Below, in pieces: positions 9,226-18,306 of a stretch of 64,000 bases of DNA. The notes beneath the pieces were generated by a model. That model saw only the letters and a list, made by a program, of their open reading frames with translations. It had not been told where the DNA came from and searched no databases. The position numbers were made by a program, and so were the translations under genes. The stretch is from Wohlfahrtiimonas chitiniclastica DSM 18708. GTDB lineage: Bacteria > Pseudomonadota > Gammaproteobacteria > Cardiobacteriales > Wohlfahrtiimonadaceae. Within the stretch, counting starts at the first letter, position 1; every line of letters begins with the position of its first letter. The stretch covers positions 512,600-576,599 of the forward strand of contig NZ_AQXD01000001.1 in assembly GCF_000375345.1 (NCBI RefSeq). Direction: 5' to 3'.

Positions 9226-10716
9226 TTATGCCAAAGATTGCTTTTTCAGATAATCGAGTAATAAGCCAACAGGGCGACCCGTTGCACCTTTATTCGCACC
9301 TGATGTCCACGCAGTGCCCGCAATGTCTAAATGGGCCCACGCATATTTTTCGGTAAAGCGTGATAAGAAACATGCCGCAGTGATTGAGCCACCTGCGCGG
9401 CCGCCGCCAATGTTGGCAATGTCTGCAAATGGGCTGTCTAATTGACTTTGATACTCATCCCACATTGGCAATTGCCATACACGGTCACGCGTTGCTTCAC
9501 CCGATGCCATCAATGCATCGGCTAAGTCTTGATTGTTGGCAAATAAACCCGTCGGTTCATGACCAAGGGCAATGATGATGGCACCTGTTAACGTGGCCAC
9601 ATCGATCACTGCTTTGGGTTCATATTGCTCTGCATACGTTAATGCATCACATAAAATGAGGCGGCCTTCAGCATCGGTGTTTAAAATTTCGATGGTTTGG
9701 CCAGACATGGATGTCACCACATCGCCAGGTTTAATCGCAGTGCCTGAAGGCATGTTTTCAACTGCTGGAATCAACGCCACAATGTTTAAAGGTAAGGCCA
9801 ATTCTGCCACCGCTTTCATGGTGCCAAGCACACTTGCCGCACCACACATGTCATACTTCATTTCATCCATGCCAGCGCCTGGTTTTAAGGAAATGCCGCC
9901 TGAGTCAAAAGTCACGCCTTTGCCCACTAACACAATTGGGGCTTCTTCACGGCTTTGTGCACCATGATATTCTAAAACGATGAAGTTAGGCGCTTCTGCG
10001 CTGCCTTGAGACACCGCCACAATTGCGCCCATGCCTAAACGTTTGATGTCGCTGTCATTGAGGATTTTGCAATGTAAATCATCATATTCGCGCGCAAGAT
10101 TGTCCGCAATGTCAGATAAATCAGTGGGCGTTAAGTGATTTGCTGGTGTATTGCCAAGATCTTTTGTGAGCAATACGCCTTTTTTGAGGGCTAAACCATA
10201 ATCAAAGGCTGCTTTGATCTCTTCGGTTAACGCAGCAACATTGATGGCGTATACTTGTGCATTTTGCTCATCTTTTTTGCTTTTGTATTGATTAAAAGTA
10301 TAGGTGGCATGCGCAACCGTTTCGATGATTTTTGGAATGGTGTACGCTTTTTTACCACAGTTGCTCAAGATGGAGAATGTGATGGTTTCGGCGGGCATTT
10401 TTTTCACCCATTGAGTGGCAGCATCTACAGCTTTACTCAACGTCACCACAGAGGCTTTTTCACGCGCACCAAAGCCCACCACCAATAAATAACGGGCTTT
10501 GATGTTTTTCGGTTGAAAGATTGGGAAAACTGAACCCGCTTTCCCAGTGATTTCGCCTGAATCTAATAAAGACTGCAATAAGCCATCCATGGCTGCATCG
10601 AGTGCTTTAGCATCGGGTGAGAGCTCATCTTCATAGCAGTTCACCACCAATACATCGGTTTCTAACGCAGCGATGTCTTCGCTGATCAATTGGTAAGAGA
10701 CGGGTTGAGTTTTCAT
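9226..10716 (-). CDS. pepA: leucyl aminopeptidase (M17)
   Basis: A 496-residue cytosolic dimetal aminopeptidase. The M17 signature NTDAEGRLILCDALTYAE is intact. The upstream metal and catalytic segment VGKGVTFDSGGISLKPGAGM and DMCGAASVLG are also present, as is the conserved GRP-V-GLLLDYL C-terminus. The N-terminal macro-like domain occupies about the first 170 residues. It removes N-terminal residues from peptides; in E. coli PepA is also a DNA-binding architectural factor in Xer and carAB regulation (known of the family, not shown here). It follows miaB by 19 bp on the same strand, so co-transcription is likely. Confidence 0.95.
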   Translation of the reverse strand: MKTQPVSYQLISEDIAALETDVLVVNCYEDELSPDAKALDAAMDGLLQSLLDSGEITGKAGSVFPIFQPKNIKARYLLVVGFGAREKASVVTLSKAVDAATQWVKKMPAETITFSILSNCGKKAYTIPKIIETVAHATYTFNQYKSKKDEQNAQVYAINVAALTEEIKAAFDYGLALKKGVLLTKDLGNTPANHLTPTDLSDIADNLAREYDDLHCKILNDSDIKRLGMGAIVAVSQGSAEAPNFIVLEYHGAQSREEAPIVLVGKGVTFDSGGISLKPGAGMDEMKYDMCGAASVLGTMKAVAELALPLNIVALIPAVENMPSGTAIKPGDVVTSMSGQTIEILNTDAEGRLILCDALTYAEQYEPKAVIDVATLTGAIIIALGHEPTGLFANNQDLADALMASGEATRDRVWQLPMWDEYQSQLDSPFADIANIGGGRAGGSITAACFLSRFTEKYAWAHLDIAGTAWTSGANKGATGRPVGLLLDYLKKQSLA

Positions 10717-10735
10717 AAATTCTTTCCTTTTTTGA

Positions 10736-12085
10736 TTATTCTAGAACTAAACGGCCACGCAATGAGTTTGGCAATGCTTCTGTAATGATGACATCACAGA
10801 ACTGGCCAATCAACTCTTTTGGTCCAATGAAGTTCACAACGCGGTTGTTTTCAGTGCGGCCAGCTAAAACTTCAGGATCGTGTCGAGAAGGGCGGCTCAC
10901 TAAAATGCGTTGCTTTGTGCCCACCATGCTTTCTGAAATGGCATTCACTTGTGAAGTGATTTGGGCTTGAAGACGGGCTAAGCGCTCTTTTTTCTCTTCC
11001 ATAGACACATTGTCCGGTAAAGAGGCGGCAGGTGTGCCTGGGCGCGGGGAATAGATGAAGCTAAAGGACATGTCATAGTTCAACTCTTTGACCAAATCCA
11101 TGGTTTTTTCAAAATCTTCAGCCGTTTCACCCGGGAAGCCCACAATGATGTCAGTGGATAAAGAGATGTCTGGGCGCACTTTTTGTAACTTACGGATTTT
11201 AGACTTATATTCAAGCGCCGTATGGTTACGTTTCATGGCCATCAAAATCTTATCAGAGCCCGATTGAATCGGTAAATGTAAGTGAGACACCAATTCAGGC
11301 ACGCGGCCATACACTTCAATCAAGCGATCAGAGAAGGCAATCGGGTGCGATGTGGTAAAGCGAATGCGGTCAATGCCATCGACTTTTGCCACGTATTCAA
11401 TCAATAACGCTAAGTCACAGATGGAGCCATCGGGCATTTCGCCTTGATAGTCGTTCACATTTTGCCCAAGTAGGTTGATCTCTTTGACGCCTTGTTCCGC
11501 TAAAATGGCGATTTCGCCGATCACATCCATCATTGGGCGAGAAATCTCTTCGCCGCGTGTATAAGGCACGATGCAGAATGAGCAATATTTGTTACAGCCT
11601 TCCATGATGGACACAAACGCTGAAGGACCTTCGGCGCGTGGTTCTGGCAAGTGATCAAACTTCTCAATCTCAGGGAAAGAAACATCCACTTGGGCGCCAT
11701 TGCCTTTCCAGACATCGAGGAGCATTTTTGGCAAGCGGTGCAATGTTTGAGGGCCAAACACAATGTCAACATAAGGCGCACGTTTACGGATCAATTCACC
11801 TTCTTGGCTCGCCACGCAGCCGCCCACACAAATCACAATGTTTGGGTTCGCAGCTTTCAGCTCGCGCCAGCGACCTAATTCAGAGAATACTTTCTCTTGC
11901 GCTTTTTCACGAATGGAGCAGGTGTTTAAAATGATCACGTCCGCTTTTTCCACATCAGTGGTTTTTTCAAGCTGACAAAACGCCTTTAAGCTGTCCGCCA
12001 TTTTGTCTGAGTCATACTCATTCATTTGGCAGCCTTGCGTTTGGATGTAAAAAGTTTTAGAAGTAGATGGTAATTCAGTTGTCAT
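10736..12085 (-). CDS. miaB: tRNA-2-methylthio-N6-dimethylallyladenosine synthase
   Basis: A 449-residue radical-SAM methylthiotransferase acting on i6A37 of tRNAs. The N-terminal MTTase domain ([20 protein letters not shown]) has three cluster cysteines. The radical-SAM CxxxCxxC motif is in [18 protein letters not shown] (about residue 165). A C-terminal TRAM domain begins near 385. Length matches MiaB (about 470) and the sequence fits MiaB rather than RimO. It leads a likely miaB-pepA transcript. Confidence 0.96.
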   Translation of the reverse strand: MTTELPSTSKTFYIQTQGCQMNEYDSDKMADSLKAFCQLEKTTDVEKADVIILNTCSIREKAQEKVFSELGRWRELKAANPNIVICVGGCVASQEGELIRKRAPYVDIVFGPQTLHRLPKMLLDVWKGNGAQVDVSFPEIEKFDHLPEPRAEGPSAFVSIMEGCNKYCSFCIVPYTRGEEISRPMMDVIGEIAILAEQGVKEINLLGQNVNDYQGEMPDGSICDLALLIEYVAKVDGIDRIRFTTSHPIAFSDRLIEVYGRVPELVSHLHLPIQSGSDKILMAMKRNHTALEYKSKIRKLQKVRPDISLSTDIIVGFPGETAEDFEKTMDLVKELNYDMSFSFIYSPRPGTPAASLPDNVSMEEKKERLARLQAQITSQVNAISESMVGTKQRILVSRPSRHDPEVLAGRTENNRVVNFIGPKELIGQFCDVIITEALPNSLRGRLVLE

Positions 12086-12239
12086 AAAATTAGATAGATA
12101 AACTAAGGATAGTTAAAAACAGAGGCGATTTTACACGGTTTTCAGAAAAAATTCTGAAAGAAATGGCGGGCACAGATGGCACGGTTTATTTTTGTGCAAA
12201 AAATGCCATACTAAGCTTTTCTTCATTGGAGGTTTATCC

Positions 12240-13100
12240 ATGATCCCTAAGGAATTGGCCACATTATTGTCACACACGGCGCGCCGTGCCATTGCACTGA
12301 CACCCACAGCGGCACAGGTGCATCATGATTTATATGCTTCCAAAATTGGTGGCGTGCCGTATTTTCCTAAGGATGCACTGTATCCAACGAATGATGATGG
12401 CGTCCCCTTAGCTTTACTCGCACAACTGAACTTATCTGACATCTTTAAAGATGCTGAGCTTTTAAGTACATGCGAGCAAGATGCCGTTTTAAAACATTTA
12501 CCAAAGTCTGGCATGCTCAGCTTTTTTTATGACATCACCGATGATTTAATGGGGTTAGACTTAGAAAAAACCGGTCAGGGCAATGGCAGCGCAGTGCACT
12601 ATTTTACAGAGATTTTGCCAGAATCTGCCTTGACACAAGTACCGTTTGAAGCTTTGCGCTCACACATTCAAGATGACAATGCAGATGATTATGGTGCGCT
12701 TAGCATTGATCAAGCGGTGGGCTTGACGGCCAGCATCAAAGAGACCCTGTATGAGTTAGAATCTGAATCATTTGGTAACCCTGAGATTGAGGCCTTTAAA
12801 ACAGCGCTTGAGGCATACACTGAATCATTAGAGGATGAAGATGAGGAGGAGTCCGTCATGATGGCCATTTATGATGCTGTTGATGCAGCCAATTACGGTC
12901 ATGCTGTGGGTGGATATCCGAATTTTACGCAGTTTGATCCGCGTGAGCGCGCACAGAATCAACAATTTTTATTGCTGCAAATTGACAGCATTGGGGATGT
13001 ATTGATTGGCGACTGTGGCTCCATTCAGTTTTTTATGACGATGGAAGCCTTGGAGCAACGTGATTTTAATCACGTGCTCTATGATTGGGCGTGCGGCTAG
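12240..13100 (+). CDS. DUF1963/YwqG-family protein
   Basis: A 286-residue soluble protein. The DUF1963 pattern is visible: KIGGVPYFPKDALYPTNDD near the N-terminus, then LLAQLNLSDI, GMLSFFYD and the late segment HAVGGYPNFTQFDPR, ending with GDCGSIQFFM. The family has no established biochemical role. I start at the ATG at 12240 because GGAGG lies 7 nt upstream; the frame extends back to 12192 without a ribosome site. It is monocistronic, convergent with pgeF, and stops overlap by 4 bp (13097-13100). Confidence 0.8.
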   Translation: MIPKELATLLSHTARRAIALTPTAAQVHHDLYASKIGGVPYFPKDALYPTNDDGVPLALLAQLNLSDIFKDAELLSTCEQDAVLKHLPKSGMLSFFYDITDDLMGLDLEKTGQGNGSAVHYFTEILPESALTQVPFEALRSHIQDDNADDYGALSIDQAVGLTASIKETLYELESESFGNPEIEAFKTALEAYTESLEDEDEEESVMMAIYDAVDAANYGHAVGGYPNFTQFDPRERAQNQQFLLLQIDSIGDVLIGDCGSIQFFMTMEALEQRDFNHVLYDWACG

Positions 13101-13864
13101 GATGCCATCCAGATCAAGGTGGCTTGGCGACCTGAGGCCTTGCCATCTCGACGATATGAGAAAAATAGATCCGGTGAGCTGTGGGTACAGTAATCGCCGC
13201 CAAAAATGTTGTGGGCTTTGACGCCAAAGGCTTTCAGCTTTTCCCGGGCAATGCTGTAAAGGTCAGCATAAAAGTGATTTGCACGCTCGCTGTCGATGAA
13301 AAAATCACCATAATGAGGATTGTGTGCCATAAAGGCTTCGCGCACTTCAGGACCCACTTCAAAGGCTTTTTGGGAAATGGCGGGCGCTAACCAGGCAATC
13401 ATTGTGTCATCCATGTGATGGCAAGCCGATAAGGTGTTTTCAATGATGCCATTGAGTAAACCGCGCCAGCCTGCATGAATGGCCGAGACAAAGGTACCCG
13501 CTTCATTGGTTAAAATGATGGGCAAGCAGTCTGCCGTTAAAATGGCACATACTTGATTCGGTTTGGTGGTAAAAAGGGCATCGCCCTCACAAATGGCCTC
13601 TAACGCACTGGCATCATGAACAATGGTGCTGTGGGTTTGAGAAATCCATCGCGGTGGCTCAGGCAGATTGAGCGCCTCCATCAGGCGCGCTCTGTTTTTG
13701 ATCACATCATCACGATCATCCTCAACGCTGAGCGCTAAGTTTAAACCATCAATGGGCGCACTGCTAAAACCGCCCAAACGTGTGGTTGAGTAAGCTTTAA
13801 TATGAGCTGGCACAGACCAGTTCGGTTTGATCACAGGTAATCCATTGATGGTTTTGATGGTCAT
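13097..13864 (-). CDS. pgeF: PgeF/YfiH-type multicopper-like laccase-domain protein
   Basis: A 255-residue protein of the YfiH/laccase-domain (DUF152) family, reported to act as a purine nucleoside phosphorylase/adenosine deaminase or as a peptidoglycan-editing factor. The conserved core is visible: LTADCLPIILT (metal cysteine), FVSAIHAGWRGLLNGI (metal histidine) and GGDYCTHSSPDLFFSYRRD. It starts at the ATG at 13864, 4 bp after the rluD stop; the open frame to 13948 lies inside rluD and is not needed. rluD-yfiH is a common gammaproteobacterial pair. Confidence 0.9.
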   Translation of the reverse strand: MTIKTINGLPVIKPNWSVPAHIKAYSTTRLGGFSSAPIDGLNLALSVEDDRDDVIKNRARLMEALNLPEPPRWISQTHSTIVHDASALEAICEGDALFTTKPNQVCAILTADCLPIILTNEAGTFVSAIHAGWRGLLNGIIENTLSACHHMDDTMIAWLAPAISQKAFEVGPEVREAFMAHNPHYGDFFIDSERANHFYADLYSIAREKLKAFGVKAHNIFGGDYCTHSSPDLFFSYRRDGKASGRQATLIWMAS

Positions 13865-13868
13865 GACT

Positions 13869-14840
13869 CTAATAATCCTCGTTACGTTGATAATCTTCTT
13901 CAAAAACGTGCATGATTTTTGCCAAGTCAGCAGGATAATCGCATTCAAATAACATGCGTTTACCCGTATGGGGATGTGTTAATTCGAGCTTTTTCGCATG
14001 TAAGGCTTGGCGCTTGAATTGACGCAACTCTTCTGCCAGTTCGGGCACCATTTTAGGTGGCAATTTTAAACGCCAGCCATAAGTAGAATCCCCAAAGAGC
14101 GGATGATGAATGAAGTTCATGTGCACACGGATTTGATGGGTGCGCCCAGTTTCAAGTTTACACTCCACCAATGTGTGACCACGGTAATGATCTAAGATGC
14201 GATAATGGGTGATGGCGGGCTTGCCAATGGCTTGCGCGCTCATCTTTTTGCGATCCACCTTGTGGCGGCCAATGGGCACATCAATGGTTTGCCCAGAAAT
14301 GAGTTCACCCGTGGCAATCGCGTGGTAAGTTCTGCCCATTGAGTGATCACTCAATTGCTCGACTAAATGGTAATAAGCATCTAGATTTTTAGAGACCACC
14401 ATTAAGCCGGTGGTGTCTTTATCTAAACGGTGCACAATGCCTGCACGCGGCAATAAATGCGCGTTTTCGTTGTGAAAGAGCAGGGCATTTAATAAAGTGC
14501 CATCAGGGTTGCCCGCCGCAGGGTGTACCACTAAGCCCGCAGGCTTATTGATCACCATGATGTGGTCATCTTCATAGACAATGTTTAAAGGGATGTCTTC
14601 GGCTTTCGCATCGTTTAAATAATCTTGCTCTAAAATCAATGTGATGGAGACCGCTTCACCGCCATAGACTTTATCTTTGATTTTAGGTGGTTTACCATCT
14701 AACAAAGTTTGACCATTTTTGATGGCGTCTTGGATTTTACTGCGGGAATAATTCGGTAACAATTCACTTAGAACAACATCTAAACGGTTGCCAGCGGCAG
14801 ACATAGGGATAGTCAATGAAAAAGTTTCTGTCGATTGCAT
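13869..14840 (-). CDS. rluD: 23S rRNA pseudouridine(1911/1915/1917) synthase
   Basis: A 323-residue RluA-family synthase. An N-terminal S4 RNA-binding domain (NRLDVVLSELLPNYSRSKIQ) precedes the catalytic domain. The active-site aspartate is in IVHRLDKDTTGLMVVSK (about residue 140). GRTHQIRVHMNFIHHPLFGD is the conserved late motif. The genomic context (divergent bamD, downstream pgeF) is the standard arrangement for RluD, which modifies helix 69. Confidence 0.95.
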   Translation of the reverse strand: MQSTETFSLTIPMSAAGNRLDVVLSELLPNYSRSKIQDAIKNGQTLLDGKPPKIKDKVYGGEAVSITLILEQDYLNDAKAEDIPLNIVYEDDHIMVINKPAGLVVHPAAGNPDGTLLNALLFHNENAHLLPRAGIVHRLDKDTTGLMVVSKNLDAYYHLVEQLSDHSMGRTYHAIATGELISGQTIDVPIGRHKVDRKKMSAQAIGKPAITHYRILDHYRGHTLVECKLETGRTHQIRVHMNFIHHPLFGDSTYGWRLKLPPKMVPELAEELRQFKRQALHAKKLELTHPHTGKRMLFECDYPADLAKIMHVFEEDYQRNEDY

Positions 14841-14890
14841 AAATTTGAGTATAATAGCTGGTTAAAATTTCTGTTAAAACACTAAATCAC

Positions 14891-15667
14891 ATGGATTTGA
14901 ATATGAATAAAACTGTTTTGCATTGTAGCGTACTTTTATCAACAATGTTGTTGATTGTTGGATGCTCAAGTACCAAAAAAGAAGATCGTTATCGTATGAT
15001 GTCAGGCAGTGATCTTTTACAGGAAGGTCGATCAAGTTTAGATGGTGGTAGTTATAAAGAGTCGATTGAACGTTTTGATGTGATCGAAGCGCGCTTCCCC
15101 CAAGGGAATTATGCAGAACAGGCGAAGTTGAATAAAATTTACGCATACTATCTCAATCGTGATCATAAAGAGGCGCTACAAGAGGCCGATAACTTCATTA
15201 AACTCTACCCAAATCATCCACATGTGGATTATGCATGGTACATGAAAGGTTTAGTGAACTTTGATAAAGCCCGTTCCATCATCGATAAATTCTTACCGCC
15301 TGATCATACAAAAGTGGATCAAAAGCAGCTCACAGATTCGATGGAAGCATTTTTGGTGATTTTAGATAAGTATCCAAACAGTGTGTATGCAGAAGATGCC
15401 GCAAAACGTGTCATTTATCTTCGCAATACTTTAGCGCAATCAGAAATCCACATTGCCAATTTCTACATGCAGCGTAAAGCGTATGTGGGCGCGGCGAACC
15501 GTGCGCAATATGTGATTGATAATTACGATGGCTCACCGGCTGTACAAGAAGCATTGCTCATTCAAGTCAAAGCGTATCGAGCCCTTGGTTTAGAGAATAT
15601 GGCCAATGATCGCTTGCGCATTTTGCAAAAGAACTACCCAAATTACGCAGGTTTAAAATCTCTATAA
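14891..15667 (+). CDS. bamD: outer membrane assembly lipoprotein BamD
   Basis: A 258-residue lipoprotein of the BAM complex that folds outer-membrane proteins. A signal peptide ends in the lipobox LIVGC (lipidated cysteine at about residue 25), followed by TPR repeats: YKESIERFDVIEARFPQGNY, EALQEADNFIKLYPNHPHVD, and a C-terminal AQYVIDNYDGSPAVQEAL. Two ATGs are possible, 14891 and 14903; GGA before the second weakly favours 14903 and both leave a proper signal peptide. Divergent from rluD; waaA follows after 16 bp. Confidence 0.92.
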   Translation: MDLNMNKTVLHCSVLLSTMLLIVGCSSTKKEDRYRMMSGSDLLQEGRSSLDGGSYKESIERFDVIEARFPQGNYAEQAKLNKIYAYYLNRDHKEALQEADNFIKLYPNHPHVDYAWYMKGLVNFDKARSIIDKFLPPDHTKVDQKQLTDSMEAFLVILDKYPNSVYAEDAAKRVIYLRNTLAQSEIHIANFYMQRKAYVGAANRAQYVIDNYDGSPAVQEALLIQVKAYRALGLENMANDRLRILQKNYPNYAGLKSL

Positions 15668-15683
15668 GCGCCATTGATCGGAC

Positions 15684-16946
15684 ATGTTATTTTTAGTGTA
15701 TAGAATCCTATGGTGGGTGATCCTGCCATGGGTTTTATTATTTCGGTATTTGAAAGATAAAAAATCAGGCAAAGCGGGGCGTTATTGCATTGAGCGCCTC
15801 GGTTTTTCAAACGCTGTTCAACCTCACGATGTGATTTTGCATGCGGTTTCCTTAGGGGAAGTGCGCGCAATGACGCCATTGGTGTGCGAGTTATTGAAAA
15901 CCTCGCCATCATGTTCTATTTTGATCACCACAACCACATTAACGGGACGTGCGCAGATTGAAAAGAGCTTCGGGGATCAAGTCTCTGTCACCTTTTTGCC
16001 TCATGACATTGGCTTTTTTGTGCGCCGCTTTTTAAAAAAAGTGCGCCCTAAGGCTTTGATGATCATGGAGACGGAGATTTGGCCCAACCTTCTCAGTCAA
16101 TGCGCCAAATTGGGGATTGAAACGTTCATCATCAGCGCATGTTTGTCGGATCGTTCGCAAAAGGGCTATCAAAAGATGCCCAAAACCATTGCCAAACTTT
16201 TAGCGCCCATTCATGTGATGGCGCAAACAAAAGAGGATCAAGCCCGCTTTTTAGCCATTGGCGCTGAGAAAGTGACGGTGATGGGCAATTTAAAATACTT
16301 CACCATTTTGCCAGAAGATTTCACTTATCAAGTGACGCAGCTGACTAAAGGCAAGCACAATTATCTGTTATGGTGTTTAGCGAGCAGCCATGATGGGGAA
16401 GAAAAGCTCATTTTAGAGCATTTTAAAACATTAAAAGAGCAGCATCCACACCTTAAATTGGCCATAGCGCCAAGGCATCCTGAGCGCTTTAAGGCTGTGC
16501 GTAATCTGATTAAAGATTATGGCTTTTTATGCCAAGCGCGCAGTGAAACGGCGCTTGAGGATTTTGAGTTCAACCATCATGATGTGTGGTTATTTGATAC
16601 GATAGGTGAGCTGTTGTATCTCTATGGCGTTTCTGACATTGTGACGGTGGGCGGCAGTTTTGTCCCCATTGGCGGACACAATATTTTAGAGCCCGCATGC
16701 CTTAAAAAGGTGATCACCACGGGGCCTTATGTGGATAACATTATGGAGATGGTGACCCTTTTTCAAGCGCACGATGCCATTGAGATCCTCACCCATGAAA
16801 CGTTAGATGATCAGATGGCCAAACTCATTGAAGAGCGCGCGGTGCGTCGGCGCATGAAAAACGCCGCCGAAGCTTGTGTGCAACAAAATCAGCATGCTTT
16901 GCCCTATGTGATCGACGCCCTAAAGGGGGCACTTGAGGAGAGATGA
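15684..16946 (+). CDS. waaA: 3-deoxy-D-manno-octulosonic acid (Kdo) transferase
   Basis: A 420-residue GT30-family enzyme. It transfers Kdo from CMP-Kdo to lipid IVA at the inner-membrane face. An N-terminal hydrophobic anchor (about residues 2-20) and the acceptor-site region (VILHAVSLGEVRAMTPLV) are visible. The donor-domain motif METEIWPNLL follows at about 130. VTVGGSFVPIGGHNILEPA is the late signature (about 330). Length matches E. coli WaaA (425). The stop is 1 nt before the next start, so the downstream unknown gene is coupled to it. Confidence 0.95.
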   Translation: MLFLVYRILWWVILPWVLLFRYLKDKKSGKAGRYCIERLGFSNAVQPHDVILHAVSLGEVRAMTPLVCELLKTSPSCSILITTTTLTGRAQIEKSFGDQVSVTFLPHDIGFFVRRFLKKVRPKALMIMETEIWPNLLSQCAKLGIETFIISACLSDRSQKGYQKMPKTIAKLLAPIHVMAQTKEDQARFLAIGAEKVTVMGNLKYFTILPEDFTYQVTQLTKGKHNYLLWCLASSHDGEEKLILEHFKTLKEQHPHLKLAIAPRHPERFKAVRNLIKDYGFLCQARSETALEDFEFNHHDVWLFDTIGELLYLYGVSDIVTVGGSFVPIGGHNILEPACLKKVITTGPYVDNIMEMVTLFQAHDAIEILTHETLDDQMAKLIEERAVRRRMKNAAEACVQQNQHALPYVIDALKGALEER

Positions 16947-16947
16947 G

Positions 16948-17640
16948 ATGAAAGAGCGCTTGCGACAATTGAATCAATTTTATCTGCCACCTTTGACCAA
17001 GCTCTATTTTGAGCGAGCAGCCCTTGAGAAGATTGTGAACCATGTGCCGCTGTTTGTGCGGATCTCTGATCCGGACAGTTGGCTCATGCAAAGTGCCTAT
17101 CAGATGTATCGTAATCTCTCTAAAGAGGCGTTGAGTGATCGCCTTGATCAACTCATTGATTATTTAACCACCGAAGCCACCTCCGTTTTTGAAGGGCAGC
17201 AAGGGCTTGTGGTGCATGATTCTGTGCCGTACATTGAGTGGCGCATGGGGCAAAAGTTCTGTGCCATCACTGATTTACTGGGTAAACCTACACTTTTTAT
17301 GGATCTGCATGATTTGAGCGCAGATTCAGAGCAGCTCAGTAAAAGCATCAATCATCTGCAATCGGCTTGGGATGATCAATTACAGATTGTGTTGATGGGA
17401 GAGATACACACCTATCCTGCCATGACACAATATGAGAATTTAATGCTGATTGATCCGACCCGCGTCACGCATCCGCATTTTGTGGAGCGTTTTCGCTTTA
17501 AACCTCGCAACCTCAGCATGTTCAGCTTTGGCAGCAAGCCCTTTTTCTTGATGAATGGTCAGGGTAAATTGCTGAGCTTTTTCAGTAAGCAGGATCAATC
17601 AGTGTTGGTGGAAGAGGTGAAAAAGCAGCTTAAGCTTTAA
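16948..17640 (+). CDS. unrecognised cytosolic protein coupled to waaA
   Basis: A 230-residue protein I do not recognise. It has no signal peptide and no TM helix, and is rich in aspartate, leucine and aromatic residues. It starts at the ATG at 16948, one base after the waaA stop, with GAGGAGAG just upstream, so translation is strongly coupled to Kdo transferase. That suggests a role tied to LPS or envelope work, but this is guilt by association; Kdo kinase (KdkA) motifs are not seen. The stop overlaps the convergent msrB by 11 bp. Confidence 0.75.
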   Translation: MKERLRQLNQFYLPPLTKLYFERAALEKIVNHVPLFVRISDPDSWLMQSAYQMYRNLSKEALSDRLDQLIDYLTTEATSVFEGQQGLVVHDSVPYIEWRMGQKFCAITDLLGKPTLFMDLHDLSADSEQLSKSINHLQSAWDDQLQIVLMGEIHTYPAMTQYENLMLIDPTRVTHPHFVERFRFKPRNLSMFSFGSKPFFLMNGQGKLLSFFSKQDQSVLVEEVKKQLKL

Positions 17641-18058
17641 ACAGTGCCAAATAATCGCCATAGCCTTCTTCTGCCATGGTTTCGAAAGGCACAAAGCGCA
17701 GCGCTGCACCATTGATGCAGTAACGTAAGCCGCCCATTTCAACCGGACCATCCGTAAAAACATGCCCAAGGTGGGCATCTGATTGTGCACTTCGCACTTC
17801 TGTACGGATCATGCCATGGCTTAAGTCACGCACCTCTTTGAGGGTTTCAATCGGGCGGCTGAAGGACGGCCAACCGCAGCCGGCATCAAATTTATCTAAA
17901 GAGCAAAAGAGCGGCTCACCGCTGATGATGTCTACATAAATGCCTGCCTGATCAAAATCATTATAATGACTGGTGAATGGGCGCTCTGTGCCATTTTCTT
18001 GCGTCACATAATATTGCAGATCCGTTAAACGTTTTTTTAAATCATCTTGATTCATCAT
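17630..18058 (-). CDS. msrB: peptide-methionine (R)-S-oxide reductase
   Basis: A 142-residue enzyme repairing methionine-R-sulfoxide in proteins. Family landmarks: [35 protein letters not shown] and the catalytic segment [11 protein letters not shown] with the nucleophilic cysteine (about residue 116). The paired CxxC zinc sites found in many MsrB proteins are absent, so this is the zinc-free form. AAGGAG precedes the ATG at 18058. The 3' end overlaps a convergent gene by 11 bp. Confidence 0.94.
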   Translation of the reverse strand: MMNQDDLKKRLTDLQYYVTQENGTERPFTSHYNDFDQAGIYVDIISGEPLFCSLDKFDAGCGWPSFSRPIETLKEVRDLSHGMIRTEVRSAQSDAHLGHVFTDGPVEMGGLRYCINGAALRFVPFETMAEEGYGDYLALFKA

Positions 18059-18179
18059 TCATCTCCTTTTGCGGGTAAAGAATGAGCATAACAAATTTTG
18101 ATTTCCCATGGCATTCGGTGTTAGGATACGCGCCTTAATTTTTTCAGAATTCATCATGCGATTGACTCGACCCCTCTCC

Positions 18180-18275
18180 ATTTGACGCACTCATTTAATC
18201 CCTAGTTTAGGGATATGTCGGAGTGCCAAAGGTGGTACGGGCTGATTGCGCGTGGGTCTTTTGCACTCCATTTCT
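18180..18275 (+). promoter_or_regulatory. structured leader with two mutually exclusive stems upstream of the cystine-type transporter
   Basis: GGAGTGC (18220-18226) can pair with GCACTCC downstream (18263-18269), extended by a further AAAGG/TCTTT stem. GAGTGC of the same strand can instead pair with GCACTC upstream (18187-18192), enclosing a small hairpin TCCCTA-GTT-TAGGGA (18199-18213). Sharing one strand between two helices is how attenuators and riboswitches work. I recognise no known riboswitch family. It ends about 37 bp before the transporter start, leaving the AAGGATG ribosome site outside the stem. Confidence 0.45.
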
Positions 18276-18306
18276 TGTTGTTTAAATTTTAGAAAAGGAT
18301 GTAAAA

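Noticed and set aside
18180-18275. TPP riboswitch upstream of the transporter (GGAGTGCC and GGCTGA resemble thi-box pieces)
   Set aside because: The conserved CUGAGA, UGAUC and GCGxAGGG blocks are missing or misplaced and the gene is a cystine-type carrier.
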